A DNA stretch of 64,000 nt from Siphonodentalium dalli (taxonomy: Eukaryota > Mollusca > Scaphopoda > Gadilida > Siphonodentaliidae). The notes beneath the pieces are model-generated. The model did not search any database, was not told where the DNA came from, and saw only the letters and a program-made list of their open reading frames with translations. Each line of letters begins with the position of its first letter. Positions within the stretch are counted from its first letter, which is position 1. Made by a program: the position numbers and the translations under genes. The stretch is taken from NCBI GenBank assembly GCA_032622095.1, contig CP136061.1, forward strand, positions 46,509,797 to 46,573,796, read 5' to 3'. Of this stretch, positions 1-10,750 are shown in pieces.

Positions 1-1690
1 CATGGGACCATCTAGGTGGCACCAAAGGGGTCTAACAGGGGTAACTTTTTACGAGAATATAATGGTGCAGGTTAGAAATTTCCTAAGTGACGCCGTTGTT
101 GACAGGGGCAAAAAAGGGGAGGGGCATTTTTTTTTTGCCGCCGATTGCCACCAAACTTATATATAATCATCCCCATGATATGAGGAATCTAATGATGTGG
201 TTTAAATATGTCAAAGTGGCACAATTCGAGTCAGGGATGCACGGAAGGGGAGAGGGGCACCAAAATTTATCAAAATAATTTTAGCTCCGATTTCCACCAA
301 ATTGATACACATTCTTCTCCATGATATAAGGAATCTAATTGGGTGATTCAAAGACGTTAAATTGATGTCGTTTCGATAAGAGATTGGGGGGGGGGGGTGT
401 GGGCACTAAATTTTATAAGAATTGGTTTAGTCGCTGATTGCCACCAAACTTATACCAAATCATCCCCATGGTATGAGGAGTCTAATGGCGTGGTTAAAGC
501 TGTCAAAAATGGCGTCAATCGAGTCAGGGGTGCACTGAAAGGGATAGCGACACCAAAATTGATACCCAAATATTTTTATCGCCAATTTCCACCAAATTGA
601 TACACGTTCTTATCCATGATACGAGGAATCTAATCGTGTGATTTAAAGACGCCATATTGGTGATGTTTGTGTGAGAAGTGGTGTGGTGTGGGTGGGCATA
701 AAATTTGGTAAAAAAAAATTGTTTAGTCGCCGATTAGCACCAAACTTATAAATAATCATCTCCGTGATAACAGGAGTCTAATTGAGTGAGTTAACGGTGT
801 CAGAAGTGGGGCATTCGAGACAGGGGTGCATATAGGGTGACACACACAATAATTGATAAACAATATGTTTTTTGTTTCCCGCCAGATTGATACATATTCC
901 GTGATACGAGGAATCTAATCGTGTGGCATAAATATGCCAAATTGGTGCCGTTTGAGTGAGAGAAAGGAGGGCCCTAATTTTGATACGAATTTGTATACTC
1001 GTCAATTTTCACCAATTTTATATATATATTCATCTCCATAATGAGTCTAAGTGTGTGTTTTAATGAAGTCAAAAGTGCTTGAGTCCGAAATAGGGACGCG
1101 AATGTCACCATAACTGATAAAAAATATGTTTAGTGGCAATTAATTGCCATCAAATTTATACACGTTCTTCTCAAATGAAACGAGGAATCAAATCGTGCAT
1201 GTTGAAAACGCCACATTTGGTGCCTTGATATATTTGCGAACATTTGTCTGTCTGTGTGTGTTTATATATATATAACTTCACGGGGTACAGTCGAGATCGC
1301 ACCAAGGCGGTCTAAAATGGGGTAACATTTTACAAGGAAGATAATGGTACGGGTTAAAATGTTCAAAAGTGACACTGTTTGTGTCAGGGGTTGCGAGGGG
1401 CACCAACAATTGATTAAAACAAAAACACTATTTTAGCGCCAAATTGATATCTTATTCTTCTGCATTATACGAGGAATTTTACTGTGGGATTTAAAGACGT
1501 GAAAATGGTGGGCAGATTGGGTGAGAGATGATTGGGGGGTGGGGGGGGGGGGTACTGACTATGAAAAAATTGGTTTAGTTGCCGATTACCACCACTAGCA
1601 TTGATAAGATTGTTCTCCTCGCCGATATCCACCAAAGTTATATAGTTATCTCCCATGCCATCTCCATGTCGTTCTAAGGAGTGTTTGGCG
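1..1690. repeat. Degenerate satellite, ~295-bp dimeric period
   Basis: Units recur near 139, 434 and 728, so the period is about 295 bases. Each unit is two related half-units of about 148 bases. One half has CACCAAACTTATA, the other CACCAAATTGATACAC, and both are followed by a CCATGATATGAGGAATCTAA-like block. Past 1000 the copies become more diverged. The opening block at 1-110 (GGTCTAA, GGGGTAAC, ATAATGGT, TGAC, TCAGGGG) returns at 1276-1400, suggesting a longer higher-order period near 1.28 kb. A G tract lies near 387-396 and another near 1534-1550. The short reading frames here are chance by-products. The array probably continues left of the window. Confidence 0.8.
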
Positions 1691-2000
1691 TTCAATGTTC
1701 ACAATCTCGACAAATGGTGACCGAATTAAGTCACTTGAACAATTATATTTCTCAACTGTCATATTTATATGGGGATGGGAATCAGGACATTCATATAATG
1801 AGCTAGCAAAACAGATACATAGAAGAAAGTGTTAACAGTATATCATTCTGTTTAAGAGATACATTCTTGCAAACTGAGGGACCTTGAACCATCAGAGGAT
1901 TGCATATTAGAATGGCTCATGTTTATATTAAGAACAATTGAGTCTGCCCCATTCAATATAGTTTCGACAAAAAAGTTACAATTTGTCAAGAGTTACCCTT
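1691..2000. other. Unassigned AT-rich stretch
   Basis: No coding, tandem or inverted-repeat structure recognised between the satellite and the palindromic cluster that follows. Confidence 0.5.
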
Positions 2001-2006
2001 GCATGG

Positions 2007-2350
2007 AACAAACGTCGCACTACCGACGAATCGAATTCAATTATTTGAATTAGATTCGTCGGTAGTGCGACGTTTGTTGCAAATAAATGCGAGTAGACGC
2101 ACTACCGACGAAGAATGCGTGTAGTCAACACGAATTTAATTGCTGATGCGTCTGAGATCCGTGTTTGAAACAAACGTCGCATCACCGTCGATTCGAATTT
2201 AATTCCGAGACATGCAAACGAGCTGCATAGTGATATGCTAATGAGGGAATTCCAATTTAAACTGGAAAACACCAACGATCATGACGTAATTTGGTGGTAT
2301 TTGAATTCGAGTCGACGAAAGTGCGACGTTTGTTTCAAATTAAATGCGAG
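2007..2350. repeat. Cluster of CGACGTTTGTT palindromic repeats
   Basis: A near-perfect inverted repeat pairs 2007-2040 with 2045-2078. Each arm carries TCGTCGGTAGTGCGACG next to the end motif CGACGTTTGTT. The motif recurs, partly mutated, at about 2095-2110, 2168-2193 and 2296-2334, usually with an A/T-rich GAATTCAA or TTGAATT block on the inner side. The same motif returns at 4915-5006. This looks like a family of termini of a short TIR element, with nested or solo copies. No coding capacity is present. Confidence 0.7.
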
Positions 2351-2749
2351 TAGACGCACTAAATAAATATTTATTCCGTTGTGCTGCGCATGGACGTGTT
2401 AAATTTAACATCAACGATGGGTTGAAATTGTTCTTGTAATTTGATTTTCCAGCAATGAATTATTGGGGAATTTGTTGTTTTTAGACCACATTTGCATATT
2501 TTCCTACTTTTGGTCCAACATTTTTACTTAAATGGCTTGTGTCCTGGTCCCCCGTGGCCAGCCAAAAAAACAGCTAATTATTTGCGTATACTTCTGTTCA
2601 AAATTATGAACTTGAATGGTCATCAGTTGGAAATTTTCCAACCTTCGTGGGCGTGTCAGGTTGGAAATTGTCAGCACTTGGAAAGCTTGAGGCCAGTCTA
2701 ATGCTATATAGGTTTTTGCGGTTTTCATGTTCAAAGTTTTCTCCCGCTG
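2351..2749. other. Unassigned, with a short internal repeat
   Basis: The phrase GGTTGGAAATT occurs in both orientations at about 2626-2671. Nothing else is recognised. Two short overlapping frames on opposite strands (2492-2755) have no recognisable product. Confidence 0.4.
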
Positions 2750-2758
2750 TGCCAAACT

Positions 2759-3944
2759 TAGTCCAAGTCTTCTTGTACTAAAACCAGCTAAGATATTGGG
2801 ATGGCGATGCTGGTGTTTAGTCCAAGACCGCCCTATATGCTCGCTTGTGACACGGCTTAAGCGCTAGTGACCCGCTCAAATAAAACCACAATTATATGAA
2901 ATAAAATATCACAATTGCGACAATAAACGGATATTTTCCGCAGAAGACATGCTATTTTATCTGAAACCCACATCAGTTGTGAATTTAAAACGGTGATTTA
3001 ATGCGAAAAGAGACATTTACCTCAATGTTTACAATTTAAAAAAAATATGCGAACTCGGTTGACCTCGCGAACTGTGTTCGGCATTTTCCGTTGAAAATAT
3101 TCCGTAGATTTTGGACAACAACGCAAATTACGATGAATTCTCCATTGTAATCGTAATTATGTGTGTCAATAAATAAAATAATAAATAGATTAATTAAACA
3201 TTGGAGATATAAATGTAATACAATAAATAAATTACGAGAATTACAAAATTTTGAACCTTAAGTTTGAAAAGTCCCACTAAAACGGAAGAACTATATTTCG
3301 AAACTGTGTGATTCGGTTCTCCGATTATTTTATCAACACAGATGTCAAAATGCACATCACACGCATGGCAAGTCAGACATAAGAGTTCTAATTTGCTCCA
3401 ATTTTGACAAGTTGCTTGCGAAAATTGTCAACAAAACTACCGTTCTGATCCTCCATTATGTCATTAAGTTTTTAGTGCGAGAATTGTTCTGAAAGCACAT
3501 AGAAAACTGGACTTTCGGGCGATCGATTTTCGCCATTTTTGTTCGGAAAACCCGCGCTATATATAGAAACGGAAAGTAGAATTCCCAGAACAAACAGCGG
3601 ATTATGCCGAACTTATTCGGACCACTTCGGCTTTCGGTTAAAACGTAAACAAACAGAGAAACAAATCGATGTTTGTGGCAATCAACCGGAATATTCTATG
3701 TGTAATTTAACATTAAAGTTAGATTATTATACACCATTATGACCATAAGATGTAAGCCTTTCCGATGTATATAGCATCATGTATTGATTTGCTAGGTAAA
3801 TCGAGTAAAATACACCACAAATTCCCGCCACAGATCGTGGGCGTAACTCGTGTGATAGGATTGGTATACAAGCGGGCTTGGACTAAACACCAGCATCGCC
3901 ATCCCAATATCTTAGCTGGTTTTAGTACAAGAAGACTTGGACTA
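2759..3944. mobile_element. Non-autonomous TIR transposon, MULE-like (68-bp TIRs, 9-bp TSD)
   Basis: The arm 2759-2826 and the arm 3877-3944 are exact reverse complements over 68 bases. The element is flanked on both sides by the same nine bases, TGCCAAACT, at 2750-2758 and 3945-3953. Long TIRs with a 9-bp target duplication are the usual signature of Mutator-like elements; that assignment is inference from termini only. The 1.05-kb interior is AT-rich with no frame above about 70 codons and no transposase motif, so the copy depends on an enzyme encoded elsewhere. Perfect arms and an intact duplication indicate recent insertion. Confidence 0.9.
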
Positions 3945-4119
3945 TGCCAAACTATGATCGGATTTTCAGGTTCAGATCTCTGATTTTTCTTCTACTGGCA
4001 GAACCATGGTCCGCCCAGTGCATGATCACAAGTCTACTGATCCATTCAGAATAGGCTATTATCCAGGCATGTGAAGGAACAGCCAAAGGGGTGCAAATTG
4101 AATTACGCAACTTAATTAG

Positions 4120-4135
4120 CCCCCCCCCCCCCCCC
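4120..4135. repeat. Poly-C tract (16 C)
   Basis: Uninterrupted C run, one of many long G or C homopolymers in the window. Confidence 0.9.
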
Positions 4136-4400
4136 GCCCCCAACCGAGACCCTATAGCCGTACGTCCCTGCCCGCCATGGTTATTTTACCACGTGGTTTT
4201 AGATAGGCATACTGACGCAATATATATATTTATCACATGATTAGCACTATTTTCCGATGTAATATTCGAGCGTAATAGACACGTGTAATATCGTCGCGTG
4301 CAATGACATCACGCTGCTCTTTGGGACAATGATCGCTGGCTGCAGTTAATTGTTGTTTTCGATAAAATTTTAACGATTATATGATCATGTGATAAAAAGT

Positions 4401-4542
4401 ATCTCAAACTCGTTCTATTTTATACGTAATTTATCAACCTCGTCCACTAAATTCTATTTGAGCCTCGGTAAACCTCGGCTCAAATCGAATTTAGTGAACT
4501 CGGTTGATAAATTCCGTATAAAATAGTAACTCGTTTGAGATC
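4401..4542. repeat. Imperfect 142-bp palindrome
   Basis: The left arm begins ATCTCAAACTCG and runs through TTTATACG, TTTATCAACC and CTAAATTC to TTTGAGCC. The right arm repeats these blocks in reverse complement and ends CGAGTTTGAGAT-like. The spacer at the centre is only about a dozen bases. A palindromic foldback MITE is the simplest reading. No target duplication was identified. Confidence 0.75.
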
Positions 4543-4905
4543 CTCTATATATAGTGATATAGCGCGTTGACCTCATCTTGCTATTAAATTGTTAAAACGG
4601 TACAACGTTTTCGTATAAAAATAAACTGGACCTGCTTTCTTTCAGACAAGTTCAAAGCAAAATACCACATAAAGAATCATGTCCGACCTAAAATATGTAT
4701 CAAATACCTACGAAATAGCGATATAAAACCAATAATTTCCACTCCTCGGAATAGTAAGATTAATTTCGTCGCTTGGAAGTCAAAAGCCACATTTTCTCAC
4801 TAAATTTTACGTTTTAGAATTGATATAAAACTTCCTATTTTAGCCGTTTTAACGAAAACCATTATGAACGCTTTATGCCATTTTAAGAAATCATTTAGAT
4901 TCGTC
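4543..4905. other. Unassigned AT-rich stretch
   Basis: No gene or repeat recognised. Confidence 0.4.
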
Positions 4906-4914
4906 TTGAATTAA

Positions 4915-5006
4915 ATGCGACGTTTGTTTCAACAGACGAATTATGAATTAAACTCGAGTCTAATTATAATTGAATTAGATTCGTCGGTAGTGCGACGTTT
5001 GTTCCA
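4915..5006. repeat. Second pair of CGACGTTTGTT termini
   Basis: ATGCGACGTTTGTTTCAA at 4916 and GTCGGTAGTGCGACGTTTGT near 4982-5001 repeat the motif seen at 2007-2334. Here the two copies are in direct orientation around a TTGAATTAGATTCG block. Confidence 0.65.
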
Positions 5007-5023
5007 AGGGATATGGAAATATA

Positions 5024-5340
5024 TAGAAGGCCTGTTCAACCACAGGAGCCTGGAATTTTGTCAAAAACCCTCTTTTATTGGCGGAACCACCACCTGGGAC
5101 CGCATGTCACAGAAGGAACGAAACAAAAAATTGTTGCCACCCATTTTGAACTCAACTGTATTCCTACAAAAAATATATTTTCACTAAAAACTGTTGGCAC
5201 CTCTTACACCCTAGATGCCAATCTACAACATTCCATAGGTATATTTTTCCAGTTCTTCGAAAACCTCACTGTATTTCGGTAATTTATTGTAAATTCACAA
5301 ACGAACACAAATGTGCCGCTTCTCCATCACCTGTTTACGA
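5024..5340 (+). repeat. Dispersed repeat A, copy 1
   Basis: About 310 bases recur in opposite orientation at about 12064-12380 with high identity. Shared blocks include the CCACAGGAGCCTGG-like start, TTTATTGGCGGAACCACCAC, CATTTTGAACTCAACTGTAT, ACTAAAAACTGTTGG and the CACCTGTTT end. The frames running through it differ between copies and carry stops, so it is not evidently coding. It is a non-coding dispersed element or an old fragment of one. Confidence 0.8.
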
Positions 5341-5462
5341 ATCGAAGTAGCGGAACTAGTACCGAAATATGCGGAAACTTTAAAACTATGATCCGGAGAC
5401 GGATAGCATAAAAGTACCGTTTATAATTTCGAAGATAGCTACCGATTACATGTTTATTACAT

Positions 5463-5740
5463 GACCGTACCGATGCACAGATCATCATGATCTTTTTGAT
5501 GGATGATGACATTGGCGTCTAGATGGGAACGAAACATTTTGGGCTCATTTGCATAAAAACATGGCCGCTGGCAGCCATCTTGGATTTCAAAATTGCATCA
5601 TTTAGCATGGGCTAGAAGAAGCAGTGTTTATCTGATCATCATTAAATTTGTCATGGAGGTTTACATTGACATGTAGATGGGAACGAGTCATTTTGGTGTG
5701 AATCCTCCATGAAACATGGCCGCCATCATCTATTTCAGTG
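5463..5740. repeat. Dispersed repeat B (GCCATCTTGG-containing), copy 1
   Basis: Ordered blocks CCGATGCAC, ATCATCATGA, GATGACATTG, TAGATGGGAACGA, CATTTTGGGCTCATTTGCAT, ACATGGCCGC and CAGCCATCTTGGATTTCAAA are followed by a second partial unit from about 5665. The same order of blocks occurs at 9775-10230. The internal GCCATCTTGG (5574-5583) matches the core typical of YY1-type sites, but no function is shown. Confidence 0.7.
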
Positions 5741-6080
5741 ATAATACTAAACAAGAAATTCAATTAATTGAGGAAAAACACCCACTGTCCCGAGTGGTAT
5801 TGTTAAGCTATTGGAGGGTCTTCCACTTCGCATGCAAAATAGCAAAATATTATTAATTGATGACTGATGTACATGTACAGTACACACATAGTAATAACAA
5901 TTAACGTTATGATTTGAAACTAACCATGATAGGATATTGACAGTAAGGTGGTATTAACTACTACGAGTGGTATTAGTAATAATAGTACCATTCTAGCATA
6001 ATATATGTGTACATGATGTATGGGAAATATTAAAGGACAAAACAATAGTTACAATACAATTAGAACTTTTTTGTATTAAT
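5741..6080. other. Unassigned AT-rich stretch
   Basis: No gene or clear repeat seen. Confidence 0.4.
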
Positions 6081-6084
6081 CGCA

Positions 6085-6570
6085 AGAAGAGCTAATTGCG
6101 CTTAAGCACAATAAGGGAATCTCTATTGTGCTTAAGCGCAATAAGGATATATTTAACTGTACTCAAGCGCAATAATGGAATTTACAAATTGCGCTTATAT
6201 AATAAAACCCAATAAGGAATCTCTTAATAAGGAATATATTATATATAGTACATAAACTCCCTATAATTCAGGTGGTGTAGTCCATCTCCATGGTACAATG
6301 GGTGGAACAAATATAGGATTATTCTACTATTTGCACAAGGGTGATCTAATGAGAGAGATATTAATTGCGCTTAAGTGCAATATTGATGTAATTTCGCTTA
6401 CTTGTAATAAGGAATGTCTTATTACACTTAAGCGCAATAAGAATATTCCTTATTGCACAGGAATATCACATTGTGCTTAAGCGCAATAAGGTATCTCTAA
6501 CTGCGCTTAAGCACAATAACTGAAGGAATATTCTTATTGGGCTTGAGCTCAATTAGAGATTCCTTAAGTT
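6085..6570. repeat. Cluster of spaced TTGCGCTTAAGCGCAA palindromes, copy 1
   Basis: About nine copies of a 16-base palindrome, or single-base variants (TTGTGCTTAAGCGCAA, TTGCGCTTAAGCACAA), occur at intervals of roughly 30-60 bases, most followed by TAAGGAAT or TAGAGATTCC. The core CTTAAG contains a central TTAA. A second cluster lies at 61308-61793. Both arms are conserved as mirror pairs, while the spacers between cores vary more. This is neither a CRISPR array (palindromic core, variable spacing) nor coding. Confidence 0.8.
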
Positions 6571-6930
6571 ATTGCAGTTAATCGAAATTGTCTATTAAAT
6601 GTCAAGTTGGTTTCCCATAGAGATCATCAACGATGTCTATGCGCAAGGGGCCTACGCCAGTCTTCTCTGTTGGGATTCCAATTGTTGGCTTATTAAATAC
6701 AGTATGCACATATGCTTAAGATACAGTTATGCACGAAGCGCGCTCCCGTAGGTCGGGTTTTGTATCCCAGTGAATTAAAATATCATTGAAATAATCGGTT
6801 CCCCCCCCCCCCCAATAAACATCCATATATTGAATATACATGTTTTTGGAGCAGAATTAGATAGTCCATATTGGACACCATCATGGAATTTAATTTTTTT
6901 ATTTAATTTTCACACATAGTTATTAGTTAT
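6571..6930. other. Unassigned, with poly-C tract
   Basis: Contains a C run near 6801-6813. No gene seen. Confidence 0.4.
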
Positions 6931-7240
6931 GTGGAATCGTGGATGGCGTTATCATTAAACATCACACCCTTATATTGATTATGTGGATAGAGTTATCATT
7001 AAACCTCACATCCTTATATTGGTTACAGTAATGCCCAAAGTAATTGACCACTTAACCACAGCATAATTATTGGTAATTTTTCAGGATTTAAAAGCCTGAA
7101 AAATTACCCATAATTCTGCAGTGGTTAAGTGGTCAATTACTTTGGACATTACTGTATGTGGATGGAGTTATCATTACACCTCACATCCTTATATTGGTTA
7201 GGTTATGTAGATGTGAGTTATCATTAAACCTCACATCAGT
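6930..7240. repeat. Tandem ~50-bp repeat interrupted by a MITE
   Basis: About four units of the form ATGTGGATnGAGTTATCATT, AAACCTCACATCCTTATATT, GGTT are arranged head to tail. The run is split by the insertion at 7026-7154. Confidence 0.75.
7026..7154. mobile_element. 129-bp foldback MITE with TA target duplication
   Basis: The ends are CAGTAATGCCCAAAGTAATT at 7026 and its near-exact reverse complement ending at 7154. Arms of about 60 bases surround a short centre rich in AATTTTTC and GAAAAATT. It is flanked by TA on both sides (7024-7025, 7155-7156). Removing the element and one TA restores TTGGTTATGTGG, which closely matches the uninterrupted sister unit at about 6976. TA duplication and size fit a Tc1/mariner-type MITE (inference). 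Confidence 0.88.
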
Positions 7241-7429
7241 GTGTTCGGGATTTTGGACCTTGACTTGGGACCTTTGGTTTTTAACGCAACAAATGCGAGT
7301 ACACCTTATACACAAGTTTCTTGGATAAGATGAGTTTGAAGCCTGCTTACATTTCGAAATGTTGTCAGTTTTGTATCGTCTGCAGCGGAACTCGGCATGT
7401 TGAAGCAAAAGTTACAAGAGATAAAATAT

Positions 7430-8300
7430 GTACGTAACGAGACTATAATACAAATGAAAAAATAAATTGACGGAGGAGTGGGCGATACAGGGAACTAAGG
7501 GTTGAACCAATATAAATTTGTAGAGCGATAACGACCAATGTTGACATATCATGCATCTCAACTCTACTGTTGCAACAAGGCTATAAAATGGGGGGGGGGG
7601 GGTGTCATAATCTTAGTTATCTCTATATAGTGCCAGAATAGTCATTTATGGACTTCTATAGTGGTACAATGCAAATTGGAATCAAATGATAAAAATATGT
7701 ATATATTAACACAACTACGGTATACTGATGAAAATAAAAATAATAATTTAGGCCGGGATTAGATGTTGGGTTGGTTAAATAGACTCGGAGAAAAAGGGGA
7801 ACGATGAACTGCCATAAATTAGTAGAGCGACAGCGATCAATGTTGCCATGTGATGCATCGCGACTGTACTGTAGCGGCAATGATATAAAATTGGGGGGGG
7901 GGGGGTCTGAAATTATCTTTATCTCTATAGATGGCACCAGGATTATATAGAAAGGAATAGCAATTGATATACGTATACCGTATACTATAGTAATACCATA
8001 GACATATACATGTAAGTACAAGTATCACGTGATAAAATATTACGTAACTTGACTATAGCGATGAAAAAAATTGGACCGGGATTAGAGGTTCGGTTGGTTA
8101 TATGTGGATAATTGGATATGGAAGTCATACCGATGAGACGATAAAAATTAGTGGAGCGATAAAGACCAATGTTGACACTTAGTCAGGCTACATGGGGGTT
8201 GATACGATAGACCGAAATAAATTTGTCGGGTGATAATGACCAATGTTGACGTATAAAGTAACGCGACTGTACTGTCACACAATTATCAGGTAGAACCTGT
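7430..8300. repeat. Diverged ~300-bp tandem units
   Basis: The phrase GAGCGATAACGACCAATGTT recurs with changes near 7521, 7822, 8152 and 8226. The first two are followed by TGATGCATC or CATGCATC, a G tract (7591-7602 and 7891-7903) and TATCTCTATA. The frames across it on the minus strand are repeat by-products. Confidence 0.6.
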
Positions 8301-8365
8301 CAAATATGGACTCTGGTGGCCAATATGGAACAGTTCAGAAAACATTCGCAGGGCCCTAAAATTTA

Positions 8366-8889
8366 TTTAACATGGGATCTGCCATTAAAATTGATTTATG
8401 TCGATAAAATTCTTATTTTTCAAAATTTGAAGCTGAGACTTGGTGTGTCTGTGTGGAATACTTATATATTCCTAAAATGACAGGGTACAGCACGTAATTA
8501 TTTTTTAGATGGAAGAAATTAATTTTTTTCGATGATAAATTTTAACATGGGATTTGCTATTCAAATCGATTTATGTCGATAAAACTCTTATTTTTCAAAA
8601 TTTTGAGCTGAGACTTGATTTGTCTGAGTGGAATACTTATATATTCCTAAATTGACAGGGTACAGCACGTAATTATTTTTTAGATGGAAGAAATTATTTT
8701 TTTTCGATGATAAATTTTAACACGGGATTTTCCCATTCAAATCGATTTATGTCGATAAAACTGTTATTTTTCAAAATTTTAAGCTGAGACTGAGGTATGT
8801 CTGAGTGGAATACTTATATATTCCTAAAATGACAGGGTCCAGCACGTAATTATCTTTTAGATGGAAGAAATTGATTTGTTTCCATGATA
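8366..8889. repeat. Three tandem ~174-bp units
   Basis: The unit reads TTTTAACATGGGATTTG, ATCGATTTATGTCGATAAAA, TTTTTCAAAATTT, AGCTGAGACT, GTCTGAGTGGAATACTTATA, AATGACAGGGTACAGCACGT, TTTAGATGGAAGAAATT. Starts are at about 8367, 8541 and 8716. Identity between units is high, so the expansion is fairly recent. Confidence 0.85.
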
Positions 8890-9716
8890 AAAATCGAGCG
8901 TGTTCTGTGCCGCAGGCAGTGTGCGCTCAAAATGTAAACAACTTTCTCAAGTGTCGTTTTGGTCAACATATCGCTTTCTCGACGGGGAGATCTGATCCGA
9001 ATAATAGCTAAGATGTATTTAGATATAATTATTGAAAGAATTTGACCGATTATTGTGCATTTTGAGAGAAACGAGTGAAGAAAACGTTTAGTCAAACACG
9101 CGAATTCTGCCAATTAGTTGCAGACGAGCGCTGTCAGAATCAGATAATCTACAGATTGACAACAAATGCAGGCCTGAAACTCACCTTTTTGGGAGGTAAA
9201 TCCCACTTATTAGATATCAAAACAATCCTTCCTAAGCACATTCCACAAGTTTTTAATATCTTAGGACACAGTAACAGTCAAAATGAATGAATTTAAATCA
9301 CGATTCCGAGACGAAGCGAGACATGTACTGTGTACGATTTTTGACTCATTTTGAGGCGCATTGGTTACGATGACGTCATTTGCGTTGCCCCACAACCTTA
9401 ACCCTTTCCAATGCCAACGGCATTTCAATTGGTTGAAATTAAAATTTTCTCAAGTTCCAGCTCAACCTGAATCTAGTTACCAAATTGGTAGAATTACTTT
9501 AGCAGTACAATTTAGTTTTATCAATTATAACTATAATTTTATTGACGATATGAGCTCAACATCATAATATGAAACTGTTTATGGCGGTGTTATCCAAACG
9601 TGTGCTTTGATAATGGTTATAATTTTATTTTGCGATCAAACGTCAGTGCAGCTCAGCAGAAACGCATAGGCACTATTTCAATTCAGCAGAAACGCATGAG
9701 TCCTACGATAATAGTA
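8890..9716. other. Unassigned
   Basis: Short frames on both strands (8850-9290, 9361-9567) have no recognisable product. No repeat identified. Confidence 0.4.
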
Positions 9717-9754
9717 CACCCACTGAACGCGCTTCGCGCGTTGGTCAGTGGGTG
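9717..9754. repeat. GC-rich hairpin
   Basis: CACCCACTGAACGCGC pairs with GCGCGTTGGTCAGTGGGTG around a TTC loop, with a three-base bulge (GGT). It sits immediately before dispersed repeat B and may mark a repeat terminus. Confidence 0.7.
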
Positions 9755-9774
9755 AATAAATCTGAATCAATAAC

Positions 9775-10230
9775 AGAGCCCGTGTCGATGCACCTATCAT
9801 CACGAAATTTTTCATCGATCATGACATTGATATATAGACGACGCTGAGTCATTTTGGGCTTATTTGCATGAAAAACATGGCCGCCAGCAGCCATCTTGGA
9901 TTTCAAAATTGAACCATTTAGCACGACCAAGAGGTCGCAGTGTTGGTCCGAGGTTGACATTGACATGTAGATGGGAACGAGTCATTTTGGTGTGAATTTT
10001 CAAAGAAACATGGCCGCCGTCGGATTTCAGCGATAACACTGCATATATAATTAAATCAGTAACACTGCCTAGAGCCTATGCCTATGTCGATGCACCGATC
10101 ATCGTGAAATTGTTCATGGGTCATGACATTGGTATCAAAATGAGAACGACTCAATGCTAGAGACTGTAACATTGGTGCGATCGTCGTGAAATTAGTCATA
10201 GAAACATGGCCGCCGTCGGATTTCAGCCAC
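9775..10230. repeat. Dispersed repeat B (GCCATCTTGG-containing), copy 2
   Basis: It has the same block order as 5463-5740, with at least three tandem partial units: TCGATGCACCTATCATCACG, CATTTTGGGCTTATTTGCAT, GCAGCCATCTTGGATTTC, then TAGATGGGAACGAGTCATTT and CATGGCCGCCGTCGGATTTC twice. It abuts the TIR element that starts at 10251. Confidence 0.7.
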
Positions 10231-10250
10231 TCGTTTCATCGACCATGCAA

Positions 10251-10750
10251 GTTACGCCGATGGGGCCATTGTCACAAGGCTCCGGTCACATTCGAAGCCA
10301 GCTTTTTAAATGGATCACAAATGCATGTAGCCAGCTTTTTTCACCGGCGATCACATTCGTAGCCAGCTTTTCTTATTTGTGGTTTATATTGCCCGAAATA
10401 TGACGTCATCACGTTCGTGACTAAAATGTCGACGTCATGCTCCAAAACTGACTTCGTTTATCAACTTATAGTGGAATATAATTCGAGCATTCCAACGACA
10501 TTGATCAGAAACATCAGGTTATTAGATGAACTAATATCAAAAATAAATTCAAGTTGTTGTTCATCCATCAACTCAGAAAAATTAGATTAACCTGATCGTG
10601 TTCATTGAGGCTCGCCTGAATATGAAAAGCTGGCTACAAATGTGATCGCCATAGAAAAGCTGGCTACATTTGTGATCGATTAAAAAAGCTGGCTACGAAT
10701 GTGATCGGATCGCGGAGCCTCGTGACAATGACCCCATCAGCGAAAGTTAC
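10251..10750. mobile_element. 500-bp TIR element with subterminal repeats
   Basis: The left end GTTACGCCGATGGGGCCATT, followed by GTCACAAGGCTCCGG, is mirrored by the right end AGCGAAAGTTAC at 10750. Just inside, the phrase GATCACATTCGTAGCCAGCT occurs three times on the left and three times in reverse complement on the right (10625-10712). Repeated subterminal motifs are typical transposase-binding sites in several DNA-transposon superfamilies. No coding capacity and no convincing target duplication. Confidence 0.8.

Noticed and set aside
6085-6570. CRISPR-like array
   Set aside because: The repeated core is a short full palindrome with irregular spacing and mutated spacers, in an animal genome.
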